Source: Cryobacterium sp. GrIS_2_6
GTDB taxonomy: Bacteria > Actinomycetota > Actinomycetes > Actinomycetales > Microbacteriaceae
Reading direction: 5' to 3'
DNA: 64,000 bases
Assembly: GCF_035984545.1 (NCBI RefSeq)
Contig: NZ_JAXCHP010000001.1
Span: 4,163,008-4,227,007 of the forward strand
In this document: positions 10,501-18,146 of the stretch, piece by piece
Position numbering within the stretch: position 1 is the first letter of the stretch
Layout of the letters: the number at the start of each line of letters is the position of its first letter
Made by a program: the position numbers and the translations under genes
The notes under the pieces: model-generated
Seen by the model: only the letters and a program-made list of their open reading frames with translations
The model's database searches: none
What the model was told of the DNA's origin: nothing

Positions 10501-11166
10501 AGTGGAGACCAAATCACTGGCTGGAAAGGGATGCGGTCCTTTGATCAGCTCATCGGAGACTGGATTCTTCTCGGCTTCGTGACGGGTTCCATCGAGCTTG
10601 ACGACGAACTCATGATCGAGTGGCTCCGTTGCACAGGGGCGGAACTCAGGGGCAACGTCCTCGGCCATCTTGGTTGGCAGATGATGCATTGGACGGAAGT
10701 GGATAAGACCGTATTGCAGCGCGCGATGGAGTTCTGGGATTCCCGTGTGGCGCACGTCAAAGCCACGCCTGCCGACGCGGCGGAGCTCTCAGACTTCTAC
10801 TGGTTCATTCGAAGTGGAAAGATTGAGGCGGTCTGGTGGCTTCCTCGATTGCTCGATGTTGTTGCGTTAGTTAGGGATTTCCGTCCACGCGGAATGCTGG
10901 GGGAGCCGCTTGCTGAGGCTGGGTCTCATGACCCCGACACGGCGTTGGCCATTCTTGAACGGTTGATGAACGGAGCCGGGCCTGACGATCAGGTTTCGCG
11001 TTATGACCTATACGAGAATGCGATTCCGCAGGTGCTAGCCGCTGCCCTCGATGCCGGGCTTCCGGCTCTGACCAAGCGCGCCAACGATTTAATGAATCAA
11101 CTTGGTGCGGCCGGATTCATCGATGTGCTGGATCGCGTCAAGAGCCGTCGGATCTCCGGGAGCTGA
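7537..11166 (+). CDS. Large protein of unknown function linked to the Type I RM operon
   Basis: A 1209-aa protein that I do not recognise. ATG 7537 is preferred because GGGA precedes it by about seven bases; an in-frame TTG at 7510 is the alternative. The sequence is soluble, has no signal peptide or clear membrane segment, and shows no Walker, nuclease or methylase motif. It looks mostly alpha-helical, and stretches such as NPWVRRGIWEAATSLP resemble HEAT/ARM-type helical repeats. It lies 30 bp after the ATPase gene on the same strand and 23 bp before the next gene, so it is probably co-transcribed with the restriction operon. A defence or regulatory role is a guess from position only. The frame is intact over 3.6 kb, so the gene appears to be under selection. 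Confidence 0.8.
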   Translation: MASIETSPESWWDATRTEVFRLLSGLEDKSLAGMYKLAIDLMAHDPDEGLERARLSSVGHSFREILNNLPEALNDVPGVPARGHDDGNSAKLLAAQIEDVLQTQGAPNLDASGSETDVRNLSAPGAFFDAMNQFATEHKEVSKRVARRDSASVLGRVDPQDPALKPWTAARAFFMRRTHLNVGQTTKKSSTIPSDAEFKLHISNIEASLIARLGAFFDTVKSLEDILDVANRRHPQTEDRGVSSQSNGFDQPTTSQVHAALARLTSLQLRRAFYSKLANPLWVAPLHAEGAFSNPPAIERLDDGSYRVDPWPEIDYLVKMASLAPEEVVIALKNAANTDNPWVRRGIWEAATSLPASCAALLAPEMQGWVQESLGNSRTDPRDISRVIVILLEGGEHKKGARLADAFYEPRAPRENPEFGLPEPTSGIESYWYADTLPGISAALGAARLRTLRKWLEKYQLGSKSFDPQTNEDTSYVWRPYATGGSAHHAHEIGDALVDAVHSAALEAATSAPASLDTLFKSAQPLLRRIAIDVLSEALIAERIKVDGDQATELRRSELIARAAAVLTDVSFVENAYRPEFVKLIRASAQWGTAIDMAPLMATIEEGPPALLDERRGRLSREGDTPEETEARIQNYFQNWQHVLLSAIGRDSLTSPFADLLNELDYARGVIEHPNEPAWQVQSFSGPTSPLDAEQVKKMSDDELLAQLASWHPDPSEWAGPTHEGQGRAVTESFTTQSGRLASRADEIKALRPTYVRAILRGWELAHESGGDLPWHEVVAICIWAVDLNDNAVVLSEGDDFDDDVNYRNLKFQALQLLESGLNRGNKPEGSPIPVGEIPAVESALTMLVAHSEPSVEYEAKHGGDNMDPLTVSLNTIRPMALRSLIKLVHRDGESASVPTALATLEAHIGDADHSLAVAAVYGEGLGRLYDSVKDWTLDHIEEMFGTEKSVTPKQQVAFSTALAVHSYHPALLNTLRVPILAALRQLSSGDQITGWKGMRSFDQLIGDWILLGFVTGSIELDDELMIEWLRCTGAELRGNVLGHLGWQMMHWTEVDKTVLQRAMEFWDSRVAHVKATPADAAELSDFYWFIRSGKIEAVWWLPRLLDVVALVRDFRPRGMLGEPLAEAGSHDPDTALAILERLMNGAGPDDQVSRYDLYENAIPQVLAAALDAGLPALTKRANDLMNQLGAAGFIDVLDRVKSRRISGS

Positions 11167-11189
11167 GCCCGCGAGTATCGTGAATCGGT

Positions 11190-11717
11190 ATGACCAGTGA
11201 TCACGAATTTCCAGCGGGGATGTTTGGGTTCGTGCCCGGTTGGTTGCCGAACATAATCGGCCGGATAGTGATGGTTGCCGCACTCGTTGAAGGCAAGGTT
11301 GACAGCCTGCTCATGAACCTAAGCGGCAGGTTACAGAACACATACGCGGGCAAGCCCGTCGGTGGCAACATCGATCTGTGCCGTAAGGCGCTTGTATTGC
11401 TCGCAGATGACAACGCTGAGTTTGCGACGAGCACTCGTGCGTTGCTCGACGATGTCGAGTCGGCCCTGAAGCGGCGCAATGCCATTGTCCATAGCCTCTG
11501 GCCCGATAACTCCATCGAGGCCGCTCGAGGCTGGCGCAATCTGCCACCAGCGCAGAGAGAACCGTCCGTTCCGAGTGTCGAATCCGCTTGGACGGAATGG
11601 GTTGAGATGGACCGCCACGGCTTCAACGACCTTGTGGCAACGCTCTTCGATCTCGTCGACCGGCTTGTTGACGCAATCGCCACTGCAGGTTCAATTCCCG
11701 CTACTCGGAAGGTCTGA
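11190..11717 (+). CDS. Small protein with HEPN-like RxxxxH motif, last gene of the defence operon
   Basis: A 175-aa helical protein starting at ATG 11190, 23 bp after the large unknown gene. The segment LKRRNAIVHSLW holds R96-x4-H101. This fits the catalytic R-x4-6-H signature of HEPN ribonuclease domains, which occur in many toxin, CRISPR-associated and abortive-infection proteins, and the surrounding helices fit that small fold. The family link is tentative: the same RNxxxH text also occurs in non-catalytic cohort proteins, and there is no adjacent nucleotidyltransferase antitoxin. The 3' end overlaps the convergent gene at 11701-12096 by 17 bp. Confidence 0.65.
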   Translation: MTSDHEFPAGMFGFVPGWLPNIIGRIVMVAALVEGKVDSLLMNLSGRLQNTYAGKPVGGNIDLCRKALVLLADDNAEFATSTRALLDDVESALKRRNAIVHSLWPDNSIEAARGWRNLPPAQREPSVPSVESAWTEWVEMDRHGFNDLVATLFDLVDRLVDAIATAGSIPATRKV

Positions 11718-12096
11718 GCAACGAGGCTGGACTCACCTCAGCGTGACAAAGGTCAGCGTTTGTTGACGTCTCCGGGAAGTACTTCAGTCCGACCACTACC
11801 TTGGCTGGCGTGCCGCCCTCTCGCCAAAGTTCAAGCACGATGTTGAACTGTACGGTTCCATCAGCGGGGTTGGTCTGTAACCGATAGATGTAGTCGTTGC
11901 TCAGCTCCGCTTGGATGGCTGCGGCCAGCGCCTCGGGGGAGAGATCGTCGAGGCCGGCAAGCTTGAGGAGCCCGAGCTTGGAGTCCCCGTGGAGATAGTC
12001 GTTCTTGCCGTCTGGAAAGACGACCTCAAAGTTCTCGAGGGCTAGCGGCTCGTCCGAGATAGCGTTGAGTGACACTAGAGCGTCCTCTTGGTACAT
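11701..12096 (-). CDS. Hypothetical protein
   Basis: A 131-aa acidic, soluble protein with no recognisable family. It starts at ATG 12096, contains an alternating strand-like C-terminal half (FNIVLELW, AKVVVGLKYFP), and has no signal peptide. It is convergent with and overlaps the end of the HEPN-like gene. Codon use looks coding and no competing frame is better, but the function is unknown. Confidence 0.6.
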   Translation of the reverse strand: MYQEDALVSLNAISDEPLALENFEVVFPDGKNDYLHGDSKLGLLKLAGLDDLSPEALAAAIQAELSNDYIYRLQTNPADGTVQFNIVLELWREGGTPAKVVVGLKYFPETSTNADLCHAEVSPASLLRPSE

Positions 12097-12425
12097 CGGC
12101 AGTACCTCGATTGGATCTTGTAGCTGAGCAGCGGCGAGCGGAGCTGCGAGTTAACGCTCACGACCTTCAGGCCGTTCTCCACGAATGGGTTTCCGGTATC
12201 AAGGCGGCCTCTGTCGCTCCGGTCACCGCGCCGGCGCCGAAGGCGCAAACTAGTAGTTGTGATCCTAATTACTCGGGCGCCTGCGTCCCGATTGCCAGCG
12301 ACGTTGACTGCGCGGGTGGCAATGGCAATGGCAATGGCCCAGCCTACGTGTCGGGTCCGGTGTATGTCATTAGGTCGGATATCTACGGCCTTGATCGCGA
12401 CGGCAACGGGGTCGGTTGTGAGTAG
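12069..12425 (+). CDS. Excalibur calcium-binding domain protein, possibly 5'-truncated
   Basis: The C-terminal half is a clear Excalibur domain: CDPNYSGACVPIASDVDC, a Gly-Asn run, then IYGLDRDGNGVGCE with the DxDxDGxGC calcium-binding signature. These domains are normally on secreted or wall-associated actinobacterial proteins, often beside a nuclease or a signal peptide. Here the open frame begins at GTG 12069, overlaps the start of the opposite gene, and has no signal peptide or lipobox. The upstream part is therefore doubtful and the gene may have lost its original N-terminus; a start further in is possible. The domain call is firm, the start is not. Confidence 0.6.
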   Translation: MTLERPLGTSAVPRLDLVAEQRRAELRVNAHDLQAVLHEWVSGIKAASVAPVTAPAPKAQTSSCDPNYSGACVPIASDVDCAGGNGNGNGPAYVSGPVYVIRSDIYGLDRDGNGVGCE

Positions 12426-12437
12426 GAAGCGTGTCTT

Positions 12438-12863
12438 ATGAGCCAGGAACTAATCATCGGCGTGATTACGGCTGTGGCAGTAGTGTTTGCAGCTGGGATC
12501 AGTACGCCGCGGTTATTGCGCGACATCCGGACGACCATCGCGAAAGACATCGATATCTATAACGCGCTGCCGGACGCGTCTACGGCCAAGGCTGCGCTGC
12601 TGGCGCGGATCGATGTCCAGATCGGGGAGCTTGATACGCACGACAAAGCGCGCAGTCAACCCATCGGTATCGGGCTGGGCATTTCGTTCCTAGTGATCGG
12701 CGGCGCATTGCTCTGGCTGCTGATTCTGCAGGGCGGTTTGTGGTGGTGGGCATCGCCGATTGTGCTGACGATTCTGGTCTTTGGTCTGGCTGGACTAATC
12801 ATCTCGTCCCAGAAAGTGCTTCGTGACGAAAAGGGCAATCCGATTAAGGCTGTCAAGAAATAG
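12438..12863 (+). CDS. Small membrane protein of unknown function
   Basis: A 141-aa protein from ATG 12438, twelve bases after the Excalibur gene. It has one N-terminal hydrophobic segment (IIGVITAVAVVFAAGI), a polar helical stretch of about 50 residues and two closely spaced membrane segments (IGLGISFLVIGGALLWLLIL and ASPIVLTILVFGLAGLII), then a short basic tail. No family is recognised. The spacing suggests co-transcription with the Excalibur gene. Confidence 0.65.
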   Translation: MSQELIIGVITAVAVVFAAGISTPRLLRDIRTTIAKDIDIYNALPDASTAKAALLARIDVQIGELDTHDKARSQPIGIGLGISFLVIGGALLWLLILQGGLWWWASPIVLTILVFGLAGLIISSQKVLRDEKGNPIKAVKK

Positions 12864-12897
12864 CTCGGAGGGATAAGTAGCCTGAATTATTTTCGGG

Positions 12898-12918
12898 TGG
12901 CCGCGTGCTTAGCGGCCA
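12898..12918. terminator. Hairpin downstream of the membrane-protein gene
   Basis: TGGCCGC and GCGGCCA form a perfect 7-bp stem around a 7-base loop, 35 bp after the stop at 12863. No T tract follows, so it is a weak terminator candidate at best. Confidence 0.35.
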
Positions 12919-13000
12919 ATACAGTGGGTGGCTCATTCCGCTTTCTTGTAGCTAGCGAGGTTTCGTTCTTCGTTGTCTCGTTCGGAGCATAGTTTGGCCG

Positions 13001-13648
13001 ATGACACGACTTACTCACACCACCTACCATCGCCAGCATTATCAACTTCGCCGTAAATGGCTCGATCGTCATGGCGACGCATTCACGATGTTGACTGTCG
13101 CTCAATATGAAGTGCGGGCCGGTCGATGTGTCAATCGTGCGGCTTCCGGCCACCGCTCATGCTTGACGATTGGTCGCACTCGGCTCATAGTGACTCGTCC
13201 AATGCCGCGCCTCACCGATATCGACTATCTAAAGAACCGCGCTGCGCTCCGCGAAGAGTGGGTCCTTCGAGATGGCACCGCATTCGTCATGCTTATCCCG
13301 ACCGAGCAAGTCACGCTTCACGACTACTACGAGCCGGCGAGAGAGATGGGCTTTCTCGAGTCCGTCGAACATCGACGGCAGATTTCCCGGACGCGGCCAT
13401 CGCTACCGCATCAGGCTGGTCGGGCGTTCGCCAGGATTCAGCCATTCCTCGACATGCCTATGTCGGAAATCAGCACGCCGCCACCAATGACCAACATCCC
13501 AGGTAAGAAAAGGCGTCGAGTCAGCGTCTTTAGTCAGGTCAACGCGCATATCGATCCAGCGGTGATCGCCAAAATAATCATTGCCGCGGCCAAGGAAGAC
13601 GCGCATCGAGATCGGCACGCAGCTGAGGAAAGGAATGACGTAGCCTAG
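13001..13648 (+). CDS. Hypothetical protein with an internal repeat
   Basis: A 215-aa protein from ATG 13001 with no recognised family. Two segments look like diverged copies: LRRKWLDRHGDAFTMLTVAQ near residue 20 and LREEWVLRDGTAFVMLIPTE near residue 85. The C-terminal third is basic (PGKKRRRVSVFS) and then helical. Base composition looks lower in G+C than the flanking metabolic operons, as is usual for accessory genes. The stop overlaps the end of the convergent HTH gene. It is probably a real gene of unknown role. Confidence 0.5.
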   Translation: MTRLTHTTYHRQHYQLRRKWLDRHGDAFTMLTVAQYEVRAGRCVNRAASGHRSCLTIGRTRLIVTRPMPRLTDIDYLKNRAALREEWVLRDGTAFVMLIPTEQVTLHDYYEPAREMGFLESVEHRRQISRTRPSLPHQAGRAFARIQPFLDMPMSEISTPPPMTNIPGKKRRRVSVFSQVNAHIDPAVIAKIIIAAAKEDAHRDRHAAEERNDVA

Positions 13649-14067
13649 CGCCCGAGTGCTGGCCGGATCCGTACTCCCGACATTCGTAGCGCCTTGATGA
13701 TGGTGTGATTATCGAAGCCGAGTTGCTTACCGACAACCATGCTCGAGAGGCCATCTGCGTACAGATCGACCGTTCGAGCAATCTGCTCGGCGTTCATACT
13801 CTTTGTTGTCGCGATGCCACGATTGCCCAGATGCTTCGCGACCGTCGTACGCGACAGCTTGAACTCGACGGCAACTTGCCTGATGCTCTTTAGTCTCACG
13901 TAGCGAGCGACTAACTGGTCAATCTCTGCAGCGCGGAGCTGCCGCGCCGTCTTTGGACTACGTCGATCAGGTTCGCTCTTCCTCTGGTCGGCGCGAGCAC
14001 GGGTCAGCAGTTCACCGGGATTAACGCCTACTGCGCAATCTTTGGAGTAGTTGTGCAAGACCCGCAC
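13645..14067 (-). CDS. Helix-turn-helix protein with two recombinase-like HTH units
   Basis: A 140-aa basic protein. Two consecutive HTH units are visible: about residues 48-82 (LVARYVRLKSIRQVAVEFKL then SRTTVAKHL) and about 95-135 (TVDLYADGLSSMVVGKQLGF then DNHTIIKALRMSGV). They resemble the Hin-type HTH at the C-terminus of serine recombinases. No catalytic resolvase domain is present, so it is either a stand-alone DNA-binding protein or the tail of a broken recombinase. The longest frame starts at GTG 14067, exactly at the edge of repeat copy A, so the first codons may come from the repeat and the true start may be further inside. Confidence 0.6.
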   Translation of the reverse strand: MRVLHNYSKDCAVGVNPGELLTRARADQRKSEPDRRSPKTARQLRAAEIDQLVARYVRLKSIRQVAVEFKLSRTTVAKHLGNRGIATTKSMNAEQIARTVDLYADGLSSMVVGKQLGFDNHTIIKALRMSGVRIRPALGR

Positions 14068-14247
14068 ACTTTTTCGGACCGGAACGGGCCTTATTGGCGG
14101 TTTCGATTAGTTAGACAGACGATATCCGCCGCAACTCTTTGTTTCTATGTGTGTACTCATGTATGTACCAAATGGGGATTGGTTTGCACCCAGTCGGCAG
14201 GCCCGCGAGTCGGGGGATCCCTGCGTTCCTGAACGATCCGGCTGCAC
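14061..14247. repeat. Dispersed repeat, copy A (partial)
   Basis: Related to repeats at about 20.97, 28.52 and 58.86 kb. Shared elements in order: CACACTTTTTCGGACCGGAA, a GGCC-rich hairpin-like stretch, GACAGACGATATCCGCCG, TGTGTGTAC, a TGGTTTG block, and GAACGATCC. The tRNA 3'-end found in copies B and C is missing here. It separates the HTH gene from the IclR gene, and nothing in it looks coding. Confidence 0.75.
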
Positions 14248-14347
14248 TCAGTGTGGCATCGACTCCCGCCCGCCTGTCCGTCGTACATGGAATATGGGGA
14301 CGTGGGCGAATGGCGGCCGACACTATCCGAGGATCAGGGCTGGAACC

Positions 14348-15154
14348 TCACGCAGGATCAGCGTGGAAGGTTCGTCCCGCGTAGCCGAGCTTCCTCGAAA
14401 TGGCGAGAGCGGTTTGGTGCATCACGGGTTGAAGAGCCTTCATCCGCTCAGCTGGCATGTAGGGGGTGATGGCCGAGACGCTGATGGCTGCGACGACGGC
14501 ACCACTTCCATTGTGCACAGGTGCCGCAACACAGCGAATTCCTGGTTCATTCTCTTCTAGGTCGAGTGTTGAACCTTGTTTGGCGTACTTGGACATGCGG
14601 GTCAGGAAGAGCTTTCGGACGTCATTCGGAGTATTGAGTCCGTGGTGCTCTCGGTCGAACACGGCTTCCCAGCGGTGCGGTTCGTCGAGGAGGAGTGCTT
14701 TCCCGATGCCCGTTTGGCTCAGAGGCATCCGGTAGCCGATGCGCGAGCGCATTTCCGCGCCGCGCGAGCCCGAGATCTTGTCAACATAGAGAACCTGTCC
14801 TTCTTCCTCGATGGCCAGGTGAATGGTATCGAGGTACTTCTTGGACAGAAGTTCCAAGAAGGGGCGGGCAACGGTGGATGCCGGGCTTTGGTACAGCGCC
14901 TGGAACCCGAGTTCGATGAGGGTCGGCCCAAGAGAATAGTCGGCGCCGTGAATACTGCGCAGATACCCGAACTGTTCCAAGAGTTGGACGAGACGGTGAG
15001 CGGTGCTTCGGCCTATACCTGTCGCCAGACACACGGATTTCAAATCGGTGGCGCCAGTCGCCACTGCGCGCACTATTTCCAGACCGCGGGAGAGTGTTTG
15101 CGTTCCTGGCGGGTGGGATTCGACGTTGTTGGACGTTTGCACCGGGTCGGTCAT
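14348..15154 (-). CDS. IclR-family regulator, probable D-galactonate operon repressor
   Basis: A 268-aa IclR-type protein. The N-terminal winged HTH (about residues 20-75) includes LKSVCLATGIGRSTAHRLVQ, and the effector-binding domain shows RSRIGYRMPLSQTGIGKALL and the C-terminal GIRCVAAPVHNGSGAVVAAI typical of the family. It is transcribed divergently from dgoK-dgoA-dgoD-transporter across a 157-bp intergenic region with inverted repeats. By position it should control galactonate catabolism, with galactonate or 2-keto-3-deoxygalactonate as likely ligand. In E. coli this job is done by the GntR-type DgoR, so this is a different family doing an analogous task (inference). Confidence 0.85.
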   Translation of the reverse strand: MTDPVQTSNNVESHPPGTQTLSRGLEIVRAVATGATDLKSVCLATGIGRSTAHRLVQLLEQFGYLRSIHGADYSLGPTLIELGFQALYQSPASTVARPFLELLSKKYLDTIHLAIEEEGQVLYVDKISGSRGAEMRSRIGYRMPLSQTGIGKALLLDEPHRWEAVFDREHHGLNTPNDVRKLFLTRMSKYAKQGSTLDLEENEPGIRCVAAPVHNGSGAVVAAISVSAITPYMPAERMKALQPVMHQTALAISRKLGYAGRTFHADPA

Positions 15155-15186
15155 GTTTGCTCCCGCTGGTGGCAGACCGAGTAACT

Positions 15187-15245
15187 ATTTCGTATACGCA
15201 TGATCCCATTATATGAGACGGTGTTTGAATTATTGGGATGATCCC
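15187..15245. promoter_or_regulatory. Candidate divergent operator between the IclR gene and dgoK
   Basis: Two symmetric elements lie in the intergenic region: the perfect palindrome CGTATACG (15191-15198) and an inverted repeat ATCCCATT (15203-15210) / ATTGGGAT (15232-15239) with one mismatch. The AT-rich spacer could hold promoter elements for both directions. Binding by the IclR protein is inferred. Confidence 0.45.
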
Positions 15246-15311
15246 GTCAATCTTGTTGTGCGGGCAGGGATGCACATTCCCCTCAGCGAATCAGCAGGGA
15301 ACCAAGAGTCG

Positions 15312-16343
15312 ATGACGAATCAAAGCCGAGCCCGATTGATAGCACTGGACTGGGGGACCAGCTCGCTCAGAGCGTATCTGTTGGGCGCTGCCGGAATTGT
15401 GTTGTCGGAGCGTCGGCAAAATTCTGGTGTTCTGGCCGTGACGTCAGATGCGAATCGGGCCGGAATCGATCATAGGCAGGCCTTTGAACACTGCTTCGAG
15501 GCGCTCTGCGGCGATTGGCTCACGCTTTGGCCCAACGTTCCCGTCATCGCCTGCGGCATGGTCGGAAGCAATCAGGGCTGGGCCGAGACCCCGTATCGCA
15601 AGCTGCCTTCTGACCTTGCCACCGCGGGAATCCTGACTCCCGTTCCAACGAAGCGACACGTCATGGTTCACATAATTCCCGGATTGATCGCTGATTCAGA
15701 TTTTCCTGACGTTATTCGCGGCGAAGAAACTCAGGTACTTGGGGCATTGATGAGCGCCCCTCAGCTCAACGCTCATCAGCGCGACGAGCGGATCGTTTTG
15801 TTGCCGGGGACCCATTCCAAGTGGGTGCGGGTTTCGGGAACGACCGTGACCGCCTTCACGACGTACATGACCGGCGAGTTTTTTTCACTGCTCGCGACTA
15901 AGAGCACTTTGTCCCTTCAAGCTGTCCGATCGCAGAAACCCGATTGGAAAGCATTCGCCGGGGGCCTCGAGGTCGCTGCGGCTCCGAATGGTGGAATCTT
16001 GATGACGGCGTTCGGAGCTCGCACGCTGGTCATGACCGGCAAGCTGCACCCGACCCAGGTTGAGGATTATCTTTCAGGCCTGTTGATTGGTACCGAAATC
16101 GCCGGAATTCGAGCATCCTGGCTCGGCGAATTCTCCGGAGAGATCCTCCTTTGCGGTGAGCCCGACCTCAACGATCGATATCGGCGAGCACTCAAGAGGT
16201 TCGGTCTGCAGGTGGCACACGAGACGACTACCTCGGCTGTGGCAGGGATGTGGCACGCAGCCACTGCGGCCGGGCTCCTCTCCGAGACCAGGATCCTGCC
16301 CTCCCAACCCTTCCAGCAACATCCTTCAATGTCGAAAGGCTGA
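15312..16343 (+). CDS. dgoK: 2-dehydro-3-deoxygalactonokinase
   Basis: Phosphorylates 2-keto-3-deoxy-D-galactonate at C6, the second step of D-galactonate breakdown. The 343-aa protein opens with the phosphate-binding motif ALDWGTSSLRAYLL; PGTHSKWVRV and TYMTGEFFSLL are typical DgoK blocks. ATG 15312 is chosen because the family begins just before this motif; in-frame starts at 15213 and 15270 would add unconserved residues. The gene is first in a four-gene operon and is followed two bases later by dgoA. Confidence 0.9.
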   Translation: MTNQSRARLIALDWGTSSLRAYLLGAAGIVLSERRQNSGVLAVTSDANRAGIDHRQAFEHCFEALCGDWLTLWPNVPVIACGMVGSNQGWAETPYRKLPSDLATAGILTPVPTKRHVMVHIIPGLIADSDFPDVIRGEETQVLGALMSAPQLNAHQRDERIVLLPGTHSKWVRVSGTTVTAFTTYMTGEFFSLLATKSTLSLQAVRSQKPDWKAFAGGLEVAAAPNGGILMTAFGARTLVMTGKLHPTQVEDYLSGLLIGTEIAGIRASWLGEFSGEILLCGEPDLNDRYRRALKRFGLQVAHETTTSAVAGMWHAATAAGLLSETRILPSQPFQQHPSMSKG

Positions 16344-16345
16344 AC

Positions 16346-16996
16346 GTGAAATCCACAACCGAAACACCCACGACCTACCCAGGTCTCATCGCGATTCTTC
16401 GGGGACTGACGACGGAGGAGGCCCCCGAGGTCGGCGAGTGCCTGTACGACGCCGGCTTCCGTTCCCTTGAGGTGCCGTTCAACTCGCCCGACCCTCTCGC
16501 CACGATCACTGCCCTGCGCGAAAGGCTTCCAATGGATTGCCTGGTGGGTGCTGGAACTGTGCTCACAGTAGATCAGGTTCGTCAATGCCACGACGCCGGG
16601 GGGCAGATCGTCGTCTCACCCAATACCGACACCGCTGTGATTGCAGAAACCGTGCGTCTAGGGATGCAGAGTTTCCCCGGAGCAGCCACGCCCAGCGACG
16701 CATTCGCGGCTATCGGCGCCGGCGCGAAAAATGTCAAGATCTTCCCCTCCGAACAGGTCGGGATCAACGGGCTCAAAGCCTGGACAGCAGTCGTTCCCAA
16801 AGAAATCCATCTAATTCCTGTTGGCGGCATTGAAGCAACCAACATCGAAATCTGGATGGCAGCCGGCGCAACCGGTTTTGGAATCGGCTCGTCACTGTAC
16901 AAACCAGGCATCGCTATCGGGGACCTCCGACAGCGCGCCATCGCCATGATTGCAGCCTGGAAATCGGCACTCGCCTCGACAAGGAAGTCAGCATGA
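16346..16996 (+). CDS. dgoA: 2-dehydro-3-deoxy-6-phosphogalactonate aldolase
   Basis: Class I aldolase of the KDPG aldolase family that splits 2-keto-3-deoxy-6-phosphogalactonate into pyruvate and glyceraldehyde 3-phosphate. The Schiff-base lysine is K131 in NVKIFPSE and the catalytic glutamate is E42 in SLEVPF; GAGTVLT and VGGIEATN are further conserved blocks of the TIM barrel. GTG 16346 follows AAAGGC and lies two bases after dgoK; an open frame from 16250 is only dgoK overlap. At 216 aa the protein is the normal length. Its stop overlaps the ATG of dgoD. Confidence 0.92.
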   Translation: MKSTTETPTTYPGLIAILRGLTTEEAPEVGECLYDAGFRSLEVPFNSPDPLATITALRERLPMDCLVGAGTVLTVDQVRQCHDAGGQIVVSPNTDTAVIAETVRLGMQSFPGAATPSDAFAAIGAGAKNVKIFPSEQVGINGLKAWTAVVPKEIHLIPVGGIEATNIEIWMAAGATGFGIGSSLYKPGIAIGDLRQRAIAMIAAWKSALASTRKSA

Positions 16997-18141
16997 AAAT
17001 CACGAAACTCACCACTTACTCGGTACCACCGCGCTGGCTCTTCCTGAAAATTGAGACCGACGAGGGCATCATCGGCTGGGGTGAACCCGTGCTCGAGGGG
17101 CGCGCAGCAACTGTCGCCGCAGCGGTTGAAGAACTCTCCGACTACGTGATCGGCAAGGACCCCCGCAACATCGAGGACATCTGGACTGTGCTCTACCGCG
17201 CCGGCTTCTATCGCGGAGGCGGAATCCACATGAGCGCCCTCGCCGGCATCGACCAGGCGCTCTGGGACATCAAAGGCAAAGCGCTCGGTGTCCCGGTACA
17301 CGAGCTGCTCGGTGGCAAGGTCCGCGACAAGATTCGCGTGTATTCCTGGATCGGCGGCGACCGTCCCTCCGATACGGCGAAAGCGGCAAAGGATGCCGTC
17401 GAGCGCGGTTTCACCGCTGTGAAGATGAACGGCACGGAAGAGCTGCAGTTCATCGATACCTGGGACAAAGTCGAAAAGTGCATCGCGAATGTGACGGCGG
17501 TGCGTGAAGCCGTCGGCAAAAACGTCGGCATCGGCGTTGACTTTCACGGTCGCGTCCACAAGCCGATGGCGAAGGTCTTGATCAAGGAGCTGGAGCCCTA
17601 CAAGCTGATGTTCATCGAGGAGCCTGTCCTCAGCGAAAACGTCAGCAGCCTGCTGGACGTCATGAGGAACACCCCCACACCTATTGCCCTGGGCGAAAGG
17701 CTCTTCTCCCGTTGGGATTTCAAGGACATCATCGCCAGCGGGGCTGTCGATATCATCCAGCCCGACCCGTCGCACTGCGGTGGCATTACGGAAGTTCGAA
17801 AGATCGCGGCTATGGCCGAAGCGTATGACGTCGCCGTCGCGCTGCATTGCCCACTCGGGCCCATCGCGCTCGCCGCTTGTCTCCAGGTAGATGCCAATGT
17901 CTACAACGCCTTCATCCAAGAGCAAAGCCTGGGTATTCACTACAACAAGTCCAATGATCTGCTCGACTACGTGGTCGATCCTGGCGTATTCGCCTACAAC
18001 GACGGTATGGTCGCCATCCCGAACGGGCCAGGCCTGGGCATCGAAGTCAACGAAGAGTATGTCCTCGAACGCGCCCAGGAAGGCGCCCGCTGGCGAAACC
18101 CAGTCTGGCGTCACACTGACGGTTCTTTCGCGGAGTGGTGA
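16993..18141 (+). CDS. dgoD: D-galactonate dehydratase
   Basis: Enolase-superfamily dehydratase converting D-galactonate to 2-keto-3-deoxygalactonate. At 382 aa it matches the E. coli enzyme in length, and the known active-site residues fall at the same numbers: metal ligands D183, E209 and E235, and acid/base pair H185 and H285 (in VDFHGR, FIEEP, GERL and ALHCPLGP). That exact register makes galactonate a much better substrate call than other sugar acids. ATG 16993 overlaps the dgoA stop, and the stop lies at the start of the transporter gene, so the operon is tightly coupled. Confidence 0.95.
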   Translation: MKITKLTTYSVPPRWLFLKIETDEGIIGWGEPVLEGRAATVAAAVEELSDYVIGKDPRNIEDIWTVLYRAGFYRGGGIHMSALAGIDQALWDIKGKALGVPVHELLGGKVRDKIRVYSWIGGDRPSDTAKAAKDAVERGFTAVKMNGTEELQFIDTWDKVEKCIANVTAVREAVGKNVGIGVDFHGRVHKPMAKVLIKELEPYKLMFIEEPVLSENVSSLLDVMRNTPTPIALGERLFSRWDFKDIIASGAVDIIQPDPSHCGGITEVRKIAAMAEAYDVAVALHCPLGPIALAACLQVDANVYNAFIQEQSLGIHYNKSNDLLDYVVDPGVFAYNDGMVAIPNGPGLGIEVNEEYVLERAQEGARWRNPVWRHTDGSFAEW

Positions 18142-18146
18142 CCCGA

